This document shows, in pieces, positions 23,456 to 36,599 of a DNA stretch of 64,000 nt (the stretch's first letter is position 1; every line of letters starts with the position of its first letter). The stretch lies in assembly GCA_027257055.1 (NCBI GenBank), contig JAPVLO010000570.1, positions 1,254,001 to 1,318,000 of the forward strand, given 5' to 3'. Both the position numbers and the translations under genes were made by a program. This DNA is from Cephalopachus bancanus (lineage: Eukaryota; Chordata; Mammalia; Primates; Tarsiidae). The notes under the pieces are model-generated. The model did not search any database. It saw nothing but the letters and a program-made list of their open reading frames with translations, and was not told the DNA's origin.

Positions 23456-23671
23456 CAAGAATCTATAAAAAGTAAAAGATAAAGAGAATTATAAAAGCTG
23501 CAAGAGAAAATCATCAACTTAAATATAAGGGGCTATCCAGTAGACTGTCAGCAGATTTCTCAGCAGAAACTTGGCAGGTCATGAGAAAATTTGATGATAT
23601 ATTCAAAGTGATAAAAGAAAAAATATTTCATGAATATGACATCCATAAAAGCTATCCTACATAAGTGAAGG

Positions 23672-23950
23672 GCATAGGTTGGGTGTGGTGGCTCACATCC
23701 TGTAATCCCAGCACTTTTGGAGGTCCAAGCAGGAGGGTTGTTTGAGCCCAAGAGCTCAAGACAGTGATTGCTTATCTCCAAAAACTAAAAAAAAAAAAAA
23801 AAAGTGGGCACGGTGGTGCACACACCTGTAGTCCCAGCTATGCAAAAGGCTGAGGTGGGAGGATTCCCTGAGTCCAGGGGTTGGAGGCTGCAGTGAGTCA
23901 TCATCATGCTACTGTATTCCAGCCTTGGTGACAATTTACAAAAAAAAGAA
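23672..23950 (+). mobile_element. Older Alu, plus strand
   Basis: 'ggttgggtgtggtggctcac' to 'gtattccagccttggtgacaa'. Its sequence is nearer to the general AluJ-like form than to the local young Alus, and its A-tail is decayed. Confidence 0.85.
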
Positions 23951-25145
23951 GAAGGGAGAGTCAAGGAAAAATTAATAACTTCTGAAACAAAAAGAAACTA
24001 AAGGAAACTAGTTTTACATGAAATGCATAAGAGAGTGCTACAACTGAAAATAAAAAGATGATAATTACTATAATGAGAACACATGAAAGCATAAATCTCA
24101 CAAATAAAGATAAATTCATAATCAAACTCAAAATACTTCAGTTTTGTACCGGTGCAGTATAAATATTTCAATCTTCTAGTATAAAGGCTTAAAGTCAAAA
24201 TGGTAACAAAAATCTACAATTAGTAGCTAATGAATATGAAAGATAAACATGCAATTATGTCAATAATAATATAAATAATGTGGAGAAGGAATAAGTCTAT
24301 AAAGTTTTTTTGCAAAATTATATTTTTATGGGCTTAAAATAGTCTGTTATAGCTACAAAGTGTTTATATTAGTTTTTATGTTAGGATAACCTCAAAAAAA
24401 AGAAATTACAGCAGATAAACAAAGTAGAAAAAGGAAACAAAGCATAGCATAACAAAAAACCTACCAAATCACAGAAGTAAACAACAACAAAGGATAGAAG
24501 GATTTACAAAACAACCAGAAAACAACAAAATTACAGGCATAAGTTTTTATCTATCAGTAACCTTGAATGTAAATAAATTAAATTCTTCAATTAAAAGATA
24601 TAGAGTGGTTGAATAGATTTTTTTTAAAGCCCCAACTTTATGCTGTCTACCAGAGATTCACCTCAGTATTAAAATAATCATAGACTGAAAGTGAAGAGGT
24701 GGAAAAAATCAAGCTGGAATAAACATACTTGGACAAAATAAAATTTAAGTCAAAAGCTAAAAAACAAAGGTAACTATATATTATAAGTGGTTGATAACAA
24801 GAGATTATAACAATTGTATATTTATATGAACTTAACACTGGAGCAATCAAATATATAAAGCAAACATTATTATACCTAAAAGGAGAGATAAACTGCAGTA
24901 CAATAATAGTAGGGACTTCAACACAACACTTCTAACAATGGTCAGATCATCTATGCAAAAAATCAACAAACATCAGACTTAAGGTGCACCATAGACATAA
25001 GAGTCATTTACAAAACATTCCATCCAACAGCCACAGAATACACCTTTTTCTCAAATTCACATGGAATATTCTCCAGAATAAGTCATATATTAGGCCACAA
25101 AGCAAGTCTTAACAAACTTAAGAAGATAGGAATCATGTCAAGAAT

Positions 25146-25624
25146 CTTTTTCTAAATCCTAGTGATAAGGGTGTGCTGTTATTCAACACAATCCTTAAAC
25201 AAAGTGAAAACTGAGTTGTTGCTGACTTCCTTAAAATAATATGGAAAGAAGTCGTGTTATATACCTAGTTGTATAGCCACTCTGACCAGTCCCACTTCTT
25301 GTCCCTCTGTGGTTCAGACTATAGATCCTAGTTTGGAGGAGGTCTTAACTACTTATTAAAGAAATGATAGAAATGATATCGAAGCTAATAGAAATGATAT
25401 CAAAGCTAATGGAATGTACTTGCAAAATCCAATTAAGGAAATAACTTTATTTCCTAAATTTTCACAAGTCTGAACAAATGGAAGGAGAATATTATTTAGA
25501 CTAATCCAGATTTGCTTTCCATGAAAATATAATTGCTGGAGTCCAGCTCCAGCCGGGTTCAGGGCACCCCAAAGGTGGAGACGGCATCGGCAATTGGGGG
25601 GAAGAAGAAAGAGAGAGAGAGAAT

Positions 25625-25655
<31 letters not shown>

Positions 25656-26670
25656 AAGAGATTGGACCCCTGTCTAGTGCAGAAGCCGTTTATTGGGAAT
25701 TACAGCGGGTCTTTTATACATAGTCAGGTGTGTGAGGGGCATTCCCCACCCACCAGATGTTCTTTCAGGTATAATCCCATAACAGATGTTAAACCTAATC
25801 CATGAAACCTTAATCCATGACTGCCTTTAAACCCTTTTCGTACTGCCTATAAACCCTTTTCATATTGCCTGTAAACCCTTTTCATACTAATACCAAGTTA
25901 AACAATTCTGTAGAGACTTAAGTACTTACTTTACAAACTAAAGTGGCCCATCCCAGAATGTTTGGAATGTGGCCAAGTCCAAAGTTCACAGTGGGCTACC
26001 TGCAAGTAACCCAGCCGCATTCTTTCAACAGAATGACTGTCTTCTAAAACTATATTCTACAATTTACACCTTATTCAACTTCAATAAATCCTAAGATCAT
26101 GACCCAGAAGCCTGTGACCAATACTAAGGCTCTTAGATGTGACCCGAGTTTGAATTGTAAGTTGTGTGAAAGCCAAAACTGCAGTTTGTGGAAGAATGGG
26201 AGCAATGAGCTTCTAAAGTTAGCTTGTGTTCATCCCGGTCTCAGAGTTTTTATGTTTTGAGCTCACAGGAGCTTAATCTGGTTAGTGCTGAGTAGAAAGG
26301 GGGAGGAAATGGGGTCAATAGCTCCCGAACACATCCTAGTAGTCTTGGGGTCAACGGCCCTTCCTGATCCCTAACGCTCAGTGGGCCTCCGTGGCCAGCT
26401 CCCAACATCTAATGTCTGGATTTTTTTTTTTTCTTTTCTTATGGCCTAAAGAATAAGTATTGGTAAAAAATGATTTGAATGTAATTTTGTGAATGTGTGT
26501 GGAAAATATAAACCAGGATTTAACCTTAGAAAGGCAACCTTCATACATCTGTTGCTAATCCACTTTGTACTCTTATTCTGTACCTGCACTCTCTTATTTT
26601 GAGATGTCGTACTGTACACTGTATTGTAAAAATAAAAAGTAAAATTATGTTTCAAATTTTAAAAAAAGGA
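25146..26670 (+). pseudogene. Probable retrocopy of a transcript 3' UTR, inserted in L1
   Basis: L1 text stops at about 25145 ('catgtcaagaatcttttt') and resumes at about 26671 ('cctttactgaccacaattgt'). The DNA between is not L1; its right end has AATAAA at 26630, then 'gtttcaaattttaaaaaaa' like a decayed A-tail, followed by a repeat of the target ('gaacctttac' for 'gaatcttttt'). This is the mark of an L1-mobilised cDNA. There is no long frame, so it may be untranslated region only. A solo LTR at 25534-26407 lies inside it. The parent gene was not recognised. Confidence 0.6.
25534..26407 (-). mobile_element. Solo LTR A, class II ERV, minus strand
   Basis: On the minus strand it begins TGTTGGGAGCTGGCCACGG and ends with TCCAGCA. 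TSD TATAAT 25528-25533 against TCTAAT 26408-26413, six bases with one mismatch. It shares its first 100 bases closely with LTR D at 59829 ('gggatcaggaagggccgttg'). A (GA)n tract sits at 25610-25660 and a reverse AATAAA at about 25690. Confidence 0.9.
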
Positions 26671-27580
26671 ACCTTTACTGACCACAATTGTATAAAAGCA
26701 GAAATCAACAGCAATAACAACAACAGACTTTGGAAATTTAACAAACGTGGAGGAATTAAACAACATGTTCCTATATACCCAATGGATCAATGAGCAAATT
26801 AAAATGGAAATTTAAAAATTTCAAGAAACAAATGAGAATGGAAACACATCATTCCAAAACCTAGGGGACACAGCAAAAGGTGTTCTAAAAGTGAAATTTA
26901 TAGCAATATGCTAATGTTAAAAAAGAAGACAGGTTTCTAATAAAAAACCTAACTATGTACCTAAAGGAGTTAGAAAAACAAGGAGTAAACACAAAATTGT
27001 TATAAGATAATAAGAAAACTTAGAACAACACCACCAAAAATGGAGCCAGAAATCAATTCAAAAGTATAACAAAATGGAGAATCTGATTTTTTAAAAAACA
27101 TAAACAAAATCAACAAATCTATAGCTAGACTAGGAAAAAGAGAGAAGGAGGTCCAAATTAATAAAATCAGAAATTAAAAGAATACAACAGACACCAGAGA
27201 AATAAAAAAGATCATAATAGACTATTATGAATGATAGGCCAACAAATTTGGTAACACAGAAGAAATGAATATATTTCTAGATGTATACAACTCATCAAGA
27301 TTGAAATAGGAAAAAGTACAAAAACCTGACAGATAATGAATAGACAGATAATGAATGAAAAATTGAATCAGTAATAAAAATCCTTCTATGAAAGAAAGTC
27401 CAGAGGCTGATGGCTTCATTGCTGTATTCTACCAAACATTTAATGAAGAAATAATACCATTCTCCTCAAACTATTACAGATAATTAAAGCAGAAAAAATA
27501 ATTTCAAATTCACTATTACAAGGCCAGTATAACTTATATTCCAAAACTAAACAAAAACACAGGATAAAAACATAAGCCAA

Positions 27581-27867
27581 AGCCGGGCTCAGTGGCTCAG
27601 CCTGTAATCTCGCGCCTTTGGGAGACTGAGGTGGGTGGATTGCCTGAGCCCGCGGGTTTGAGACCCGCCTGGGCAGCGAGACCTCATCTCTACAATAAAT
27701 CAAAAAAATCAGCCAGGCGTGGTAGCACATGCCTGTAATTCCAGCTCCTTGGAAGGCTGAGGCAGAGGGATCACCGGAGCCCAGCAGGTCGAGGCTGCAG
27801 GGGCCGGGAGTGGCCACTGCACTCCAGTCTGGGCGACAGAGTGAGACTCCAACTCAAAAAAAAAAAA
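27581..27867 (+). mobile_element. Alu, plus strand, with palindromic 3' flank
   Basis: From 'agccgggctcagtggctcagcc' to 'gactccaactc' and an A-run. TSD ATAAGCCAA at 27572-27580 and 28007-28015. Between the A-tail and the right TSD lie an AT tract and a 51-base inverted copy of the flank. Confidence 0.95.
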
Positions 27868-27955
27868 AAAGTATATATATATATATATATATACATTTTA
27901 AAAATATATATATATAATATATATATATATAAATATATTATATATATATATACAC
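27868..27955 (+). repeat. (TA)n-rich tract
   Basis: About 85 bases of alternating T and A with small interruptions. Strongly self-complementary. Confidence 0.95.
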
Positions 27956-28057
27956 AGTGTATTGTTGAGAATTTTGCATCTATACTGATTGGGGATATTG
28001 GCTTATATAAGCCAATATCCCCAATCAGTATAGATGCAAAATTCTCAACAATACACT
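27956..28057. repeat. Perfect 102-bp palindrome, no spacer
   Basis: Arms 27956-28006 and 28007-28057 are exact reverse complements over 51 bases, with the centre at GCTTAT/ATAAGC. The right arm is ordinary L1 ORF2 sequence; the left arm is its inverted copy, starting exactly at the Alu target-site duplication. Confidence 0.97.
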
Positions 28058-29830
28058 AAGAAAACAAATTAAGCAACACATTAAAAGTATCAATAACTAT
28101 GATCAAGTGAGATTTGTCACAAGGATTAGATGCAATTTCTCACCAAATACTAATGATATTCTCACATAAATAGAAAATAGCAATCTTAAAATTCATATGA
28201 AAACAAAAAAGAGCCCTAATAGATGAAGCAATTCTGAGCAAAAAGAAAAAAGCTGAAGGCAGCATGCTACCTGACTTCAGAATATACTACAAAGCTATAT
28301 TAACCAAAACAGAATATTAATATTAAAATAGATAGACCAATAGAACAAAATTGAAAGCCCCAAAATATATCCGCACAATTATGGCTACCTGATTTTTAAC
28401 AAAGGCATCAAGAACACACATTGGGGAAAAGACAGTCTTTTCAATAAATGGTGCTGGGAAATTGGATATCAACTTACAGAACAATGACTAGACTCATACC
28501 TATCACCATATTCAAAAGTCAATTCAAAATGGATTAAAGACTTAAAATTTAATACCTGAAACTTTAAAACTACTAGAAGAAAACAGAGAAAACTATTTAT
28601 GACATTGTACTAAGCAAAGATTTTTAAAATAAGAACTCAAAAGCAAAAAAAAAAAAAAGCATTTCATCAACTAAAAAGCTTTCTCACAATAAGTGAAACA
28701 TTTACAAAGCAAAGAAAAAATCCACAGTATGGAAGAAAATATTTTCAAACTACACATCATGCAAAGGGTTAATATCCAGAATATATTGGTAACTTAAACA
28801 ACTTAACAACAAAAAAAATACATAACCCAATGAAAAATGTACAAAAGGCCTTAATAGACATTTCTCAAAAGAAAACATGCAACAAACAGCTATGCAAAAA
28901 AATGCTCAATATCACTAATTATCACATAAATGTAAATCAAAACCACAATGAGATATCACCTCACTTCAGCTAAAATGGCTACTGTCAAAAAGACAAAAAA
29001 CAAAACAAAAACGAATGTTGATGATATTGAGAAAAGGAAACACTTAGATACTACTGATGCGATTGTAAATTAATACAACCATTATGAAAAACAGTATGGA
29101 GGCTCCTGAAAAACTTCAGAATAAAACTACTGTATTATCAATAAATCCCACTAGTGCATATATATCCAAAGGAAATGAAATTGATATGTCAGAGAGATAT
29201 TTGTACTCCTATGTTTATTGCAACACTATTTACAATAGCTAAGATATGGAATCAACCTAAGTGTTTAACAGATAAATGGATAAAGAAAAATGTATCTATA
29301 CATAAAGGATACTATTAAACCATAAAACAGAATGAATTCCTATCATCTGTGTCAATATGAATGAAGGTAGAGGACATTATACCATGTAAAATAAACCAGG
29401 CATAGGCAGTCAAACACTATATGACCTCACTCTTCTGTGGAACTTAATTTTTTAAAAATGATATAGAAGTAGAGGATAGAATGATGGTTAGCTGAAACTG
29501 AGGAAAGAAGGGGAAAAGAGAATGGAGAGAGCTCAGTCAACAGGAAGAGTTACAATTGATAGAAAAAATAAATTCTGGTGTTCAGTTGTAAGGTAGGGTG
29601 ACTGGTTACAGTAAATATAATGTATTTACAAAAGAGCTAGAAGATAGACTTTTGAATGTTCTGACAACAAATAAATATTAAATGGGTGAGATGATAGATA
29701 TGCTTACTTGGTTTCTTCAATATGCAATTCATATATGTATCAAAATGTCAAATTGTTCCTCATCAATATGTACAATTATAATGTGTCAATTAAAATAGAC
29801 AAATAACAAAAGAATGCTTCCATGTCATAA

Positions 29831-30170
29831 CATAATAGTTATTCATGTTGCAAAATAAAATAAAGTAATTAATCAATACAAAGAAAGTATATCAATATAT
29901 ATGACACTTTAGGAAAACAAAAATTGTGTATTTGAAAAACTACAAAATACAAAGCCCAACAGATAGAATGTCCAATTAAGATGTATATAAAATGTATGGG
30001 TTTTTTTTTTAATCAAAGTCTAGTTCATTGGGCTTCCAGTAGTCTACCACTACAGCATTTGAGTAAGTGATATTCTTAAATTCTTATGAATTATTATATT
30101 TCCAATGTACTGTAATAAATAAGACAGATATCTGTTTCATCTGTCCATTAGCAACCCATTTTCATTTTTT
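29831..30170. other. Low-copy AT-rich DNA
   Basis: Nothing recognised apart from a T-run at 30001-30010. Confidence 0.5.
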
Positions 30171-30180
30171 AAGATTATAT

Positions 30181-30470
30181 GGCTGGGCTCGGTGGCTCAG
30201 CCTGTAATCCCGTGCCTTTGGGAGGCTGAGGTGAGTGGATTGCCTGAGCCCGCGGGTTCGAGACCCGCCTGGGCAGCGAGACCTCATCTCTACAATAAAT
30301 CAAAAAATCAGCCGGGCGTGGTAGTGCGCGCCTGTAATTCCGGCTACTCGGAAGGCTGAGGTGGAAGGATCGCCGGAGCCCAGCAGGTCGAGGCTGTGGT
30401 GGCCGGCAGCGGCCACTGCACTCCAGTCTGGGTGACAGAGTGAGACTCCAACTCAAAAAAAAAAAAAAAA
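30181..30470 (+). mobile_element. Alu, plus strand, young, 10-bp TSD
   Basis: The cleanest copy in the window: it keeps most CpG sites, has an unbroken A-tail and a perfect TSD AAGATTATAT (30171-30180, 30471-30480). Best single representative of the local Alu consensus. Confidence 0.97.
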
Positions 30471-30480
30471 AAGATTATAT

Positions 30481-31555
30481 GAAATGTTAGATTAATTACA
30501 TTAATGAAGGAAAAGTCAGTTTTAATATATGCATATTGAGTACAAATAATATCATACTAAATAAGACAGTATCTTACCTGGAAAAGCATTTCTTTTGACT
30601 AAAAACATAGTCGCAGGAAAACTTTGTTGAATCTTCTTAGTATAGTGTCATTAATCTTGAACTTTTATTATAAAATTCTACATATATGAAGACTACAATA
30701 TAGACAGCATATGCTTGAGAAAGAAAATGTTTGTTTCTTTATATCTGAAACAGTCATGACACTGCATTATTATATTTTTAAAAGTCTGGGTATAGCAGAT
30801 AATCTCAGATAATACTTAGAGACATAAGACCATATACTTTAATCTTCCTCTGAATAAAGAACAAACCAAAAGTATAAAATGGAATATACCTTGGTTAGAC
30901 AATAAAAGGGTTTTTGCCCTTTGAGGAAGAATTACCCAATTACTAAAACTTTGGAAAATTACAGTTTAAATGCTTTAATCCTGGGGCACTTCCTATTCCA
31001 GGTTAATTAGACAAATAGGATACTGCATTAGAAATTTCAGCAAGTACTGCAAGCAAATGAATACCATAATAGCCAGCACAGTGTTTTAAACAAAAATGTA
31101 ACTTAGACCTTAAAAAGCTACTCAATTTCCTCATTGTTAGTAACAAGCCATGATTATTTTCACCTCCAAAATGTACTAGTCAAAACCTTCTGTGAGGAAA
31201 AGGAGCTCAAAAGTGTCTTGTTGAGTCACAATGAATGAATTAATCAAAAAACAAGATATAGTCCAAGGGTAAAGAACTTTAAAAACAGGTCATTAAGTAA
31301 AGAGAGCTTTGATTAGGAGTTATAGTCATTTTATCTTGTCAAGGCCACAAAACTAGAGGTCCGAATCTGGAATAAAGTTGACGCAATAAAACAAGAATGT
31401 AAAACCAAGGTTAGAAACTCAACAGGAATGGGATACACATCTGTTAAATCTCTAAGGCTATAAAGACTGTAAAAGAGTGGAGTGAGGGAGGCAGGTCATT
31501 TTCCGAAACCCTAGTGAAAGGAAATACTCCTGGAGCAATTCTCTTTACTGATGGT
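30481..31555. other. Low-copy AT-rich DNA
   Basis: No feature seen. Confidence 0.5.
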
Positions 31556-31700
31556 GGTAAATAAGATCTTGGACTTCACTGTTCCCAAAGATCACCTGAG
31601 GAACTTTTAAAAAATATAGCAATTGAGTATCCACCACCAGAAAATTTGATTTTTTTGATTTTGGGGTGGGGCATAGAAATCTCATTTTCTTTTCCATGTT
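31556..31700 (+). repeat. MER5A-like DNA transposon fragment
   Basis: 'aaagatcacctgaggaactt' then 'tttggggtggggcatagaaa' follows the order of the nonautonomous hAT-Charlie element MER5A. Confidence 0.6.
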
Positions 31701-31734
31701 CAGAGCAACATAGCCAAAATGTGAAAAAAAAAAA

Positions 31735-32060
31735 AACATTAAGTATCCAACAGTGGATGAAAAGAGAAAATATGACTTATACATACATTGGAACATTATT
31801 CAGTCTTAATGTGGAAGAAAATTCTAACACTATGCACAACATGAATGAATATTGAGGATGTTATCATAACTGAAGTAAGCTAGTCAGAAAACAAACATTG
31901 CTATGATTCCACTTTTGTTGATTATACTACCTAGAGTGGTCTAATTCATAGAAATAGAAAGTAAGATGGTGGTTGACAGAGGCTGGAGGAAGTGGGGAAA
32001 ATTCATTTGCCAAATAGTAATACTTCACAAATCAAAATCTGAATATTGAACAAACTTTTT
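31735..32060 (+). mobile_element. Old L1 3' end fragment, plus strand
   Basis: 'ggaacattattcagtcttaa', 'tgattccacttttgttgat', 'aagatggtggttgacagagg' are typical of old L1M 3' ends. Confidence 0.75.
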
Positions 32061-33260
<1,200 letters not shown>

Positions 33261-33269
33261 TGTAATTTT

Positions 33270-34149
33270 CTATATAAGATAAAAAAGTAGGTGAAAAATT
33301 AAGCCTTTCACTACAAATTATGAATCTGATTGATATGTTAAATAATCACCTTTCAGAAGCACTTGGCTGATCTTAATGTAGGAAACGAATTTTGATAAAA
33401 ATTAGTGTATATGTTGCAACTGATCAAGATGATATTTTTATAAAGTATTATGTGGACACTTGAATTCACCAGGGGTTATCAGATCAAGTATATATGCTGT
33501 AATTATTTTTAACTAGTGAGTATCTGAGAATAATAGAAAATATCCTTTGAATTTTTTTCATCCTTATTATTTTGGGGTTTTTTTGAGTCTATACAATGTT
33601 TCATATTTACACATATCTTAACATTTTATAGATAGAAGGGACTTTTAAAAGAATATACAGATGTTGAAAGTGAAACCTAAAACATAGAATGACTACAACT
33701 ACTTAGTGGCTAAACTGGAACTATAAGCCAAATTTCCAAACTCCTGAAGTCTCACCATACTAGTCTTTCAACAGTATATTTTACTCCTTCCTTCTAATAA
33801 TATCATGAGTTTCCAATTATTATTATAGCTGAGTTTTAAAATGCTTATATTAGGTTGAGCACATAATTGTTTGAAATTAAATATTAGACATAATCATGAC
33901 ACTTTAAATTAGAGCACTGCCATGTCAAATATATAAATTATATATAAATATACTATATAAATATATGAATTAGAATATTTTACAAAACTTAATATCATAG
34001 GATAGTTAAACATCACTGTTTGCAGAAAATATGTAAGATGTATAGTCAATTTGGAAGCAGGCGTTATCCTTTGTAAATTGCCCCTCCCCACATGGGAACT
34101 TTAAACACTCAGTTCAAGAGCAAGGCAAGGAGGGTCTCCGGGGATTAAT
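33270..34149. other. Low-copy DNA with a possible MIR trace
   Basis: Around 33640-33740 ('gactacaactacttagtggc') the order resembles MIR. AT-rich low-complexity sequence at 33925-33970. Confidence 0.4.
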
Positions 34150-34495
34150 CTGATCTTTTGACTTCTGATGGAATATTGCACAACCATAAAGAAAAACAAA
34201 GTATGAACTTTGCAGCAATTTGGATGGATTTAGAGTCCATAAAATTTAGTGATTTATCACAGAATCAAAGATCTGAGTACTACATGTACTCACTCATAAG
34301 ACGATACTGAACATTTATTATAATACTATAAGAAGGGAATTGGCAGTTACAGGATATTACCAGGGGAGGGTGGGAGCAGGACACATAATCTCAATAAGGG
34401 TACCCAAACTTTACTTGCAACGTGACCACTTATATGTACCTAACCCTGAATTTTACCCCACATCTTTAAAATAAAAACAAAAATTAAAAAATAGA
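34150..34495 (+). mobile_element. L1 3' end fragment, plus strand
   Basis: 'tggaatattgcacaaccata', 'gagtactacatgtactcact', 'taaccctgaattttacccca' and an A-rich end. Similar to the L1 at 2880-3236. Confidence 0.9.
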
Positions 34496-34660
34496 TTTGC
34501 TAATCAGGAGAACTGAATAAGTTCCTATTTATGCTGTTAATATTCTTAAATAGATCAATTTTTCAACTTTAGGAAATAAGAAGGTGATTCAAATATTACT
34601 GGCAAGTTTTCTGAAAACTAACTAACAATTACTGTAAAGCAATTTAGGCCCTATTCTCTT

Positions 34661-34929
34661 TTTTTTTTGAATTGGAGTCTCACTCGGTCACCCAGACTGG
34701 AGTGCAGTGGCCACTCCTGGCCACCTCAGCCTCACCTGCTGGGCTCCGGCAATCCTTCCGCCTCAGCCTTCCGGGTAGCTGGAATTACAGGCATGCACTA
34801 CCATGCCCAGCTAATTTTTTGATTTATTGTAGAGATGAGGTCTTGCTGCCCAGGTGGGTCTCAAACCCCGGGGGCTCAGGCAATCCACTCAGCTCAGCCG
34901 CCCAAAGGCGCTGAGCCACCGAGCCCAGC
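34661..34929 (-). mobile_element. Alu, minus strand, 17-bp TSD
   Basis: Perfect TSD TTAGGCCCTATTCTCTT at 34644-34660 and 34930-34946. Slightly shortened near its 5' end ('caaaggcgctgagccacc'). Confidence 0.95.
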
Positions 34930-34946
34930 TTAGGCCCTATTCTCTT

Positions 34947-35988
34947 ATTCTCCCTTCAATAATGTAAAACTGATTAGATAAATAGAGATAGGGACAGAGA
35001 TAGAATTACAGATAGAAATAGAGAGAGAGAAATGCAACCTCTAGAAGTAAGCTGTAAAATTATCCTGCATTTTTTCTTCTTTAAGCAAAATTGTCAGATT
35101 TGACATGAGTCCCAAAATGATTTTTCTCATTTTTTAGATAATTTTGTCTTCTCTTGACAGCTTTACCCTAATAAGGGTCTGGCTATCACATATTCTTACT
35201 TTTATATTGAAAATGGCCTGAAAAAATAAAAGAATAAAAATTTCTGGTTCTTCTCCTAGTTTTAGGACATTAAAGAAGATAATATTTGCAAAAATGTGAA
35301 ATTCATCAAACAACTGGTATTGCTTCCACTGAAGCTCAAATAATAGACATTTTCTTTGCATAAAATAACTTTCTTTTATCATTCTAGCAGAATGTAGATG
35401 TTTATAGATGTATGAAAATCCTAGTCTTTTAGCAAAAATATAAACCAGAAAAAACTATGGAGAACTTCCATGTGAGGGATATAATGTGAAAAGTTAATAT
35501 ATAATATTTCATTGTTCTTTCATTTTGAATGAACAATATATATTATTTTGAAATAAGCTCCTGTTATTTTCCAAAGTCTGATCTTTTCTCTTTCTCCCTT
35601 TCTTGACTCTATTTCTTTGTTCACTATTTTACTTCCTTTTCTAAGAAAGAATAAACAAAAGCAAGAATTGAAGCATGGAGGAGCTTCTCAGTGGTAGGTT
35701 TGCTTCGAAAAAGTGATTCCAGGGTGGAACAGAAGCCAACATGAATTTAAGGGGAATGTTAATCTGAGTCCATAATATGTTAGCATTGACTACATCGTGA
35801 AGTCAGGGTTGCATTGGAACTGACTATATGATAATGAATTTGCTTAAATACCTGGATATAAACTATGAGTAATATCAGTATTTGTTTTGGGAGGCTACTA
35901 TTTTTTATGTCACTAATTTTTGCTAGGTGTTTTAAAGTGATGATTAATTTTAAAAGATTATTACTATAGTTAGATAATCTAAATGCAT
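34947..35988. other. Low-copy DNA
   Basis: A short GATA/GA-rich low-complexity run at 34980-35030; otherwise nothing seen. Confidence 0.5.
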
Positions 35989-35989
35989 G

Positions 35990-36225
35990 TGGAAAGTTTC
36001 TGCAGAAGTTTCTATTTAGTAAATTTTATTTCTACTGGTACCTTGGAAATCACAATTTGAGCTTATTTTTTTTAAGGAATAGCTTTGCTTTTTTGGTAGC
36101 TTGTTGAAGAAAACTTTCTTCAGAAGTTTCTATTTAGTAAATTTTACTGCTACTGATACCTTGGGAGGCCACAGTTGTGAGCTCAGTTTATTAAGGAAAA
36201 GCTTTGTTTTTGATAGCTTACTGAA
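35990..36225 (+). repeat. Two-copy tandem duplication, 118-bp period
   Basis: 'cagaagtttctatttagtaa' occurs at 36003 and 36121, and both are followed by matching text to 'aagctttg/tagcttt' and 'gtagctt/atagctta'. The copies are diverged, so the event is not recent. Confidence 0.85.
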
Positions 36226-36599
36226 CTCCATGGCAAAATATAATGGACCAAATTCTGTCACCATCTGTTACTCATGCGACACTTAGTATAAGCTTCACTT
36301 AGCTCTACTTTCTTCACCCACAAAGCTTTGCCTTCATTTTCTTAAACTTCAAGGATTTACTTTGAGAAAATGTGGAAAGAAGAGAAACTAATCTTATACT
36401 TGAGTTACTACTCTTGCTGGACATTGTTGCCAAAATAATTTGATTTTTCTCATATTTCCTTCAGAAGCATAGACTCTTTAAGTATTCAATAAAACAAGCT
36501 ATTTAAGTCCCTTTTTATTTTATTCTCCTATTTTATGAATATTGATAGATAGCATAACATTAACATCTGAAAAGAGAATATTGCACAGCCGGTTAAAAC

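Larger units (their letters stand above)
22463..29830 (+). mobile_element. Old L1, plus strand, heavily interrupted
   Basis: Recognisable L1 pieces in order: ORF1 region 22463-22837 and 23456-23671 ('gcagatttctcagcagaaac'); inter-ORF and ORF2 5' part 23951-25145 ('ccagagattcacctcagtatt', 'aggccacaaagcaagtctt'); ORF2 26671-27580; ORF2 through 3' UTR 28007-29830 ('atggtgctgggaaattggat', ending near 'tcaattaaaatagac'). All frames are destroyed. Interruptions are a repeat block, an old Alu, a retrocopy with an LTR, and an Alu with a palindrome. Confidence 0.88.
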
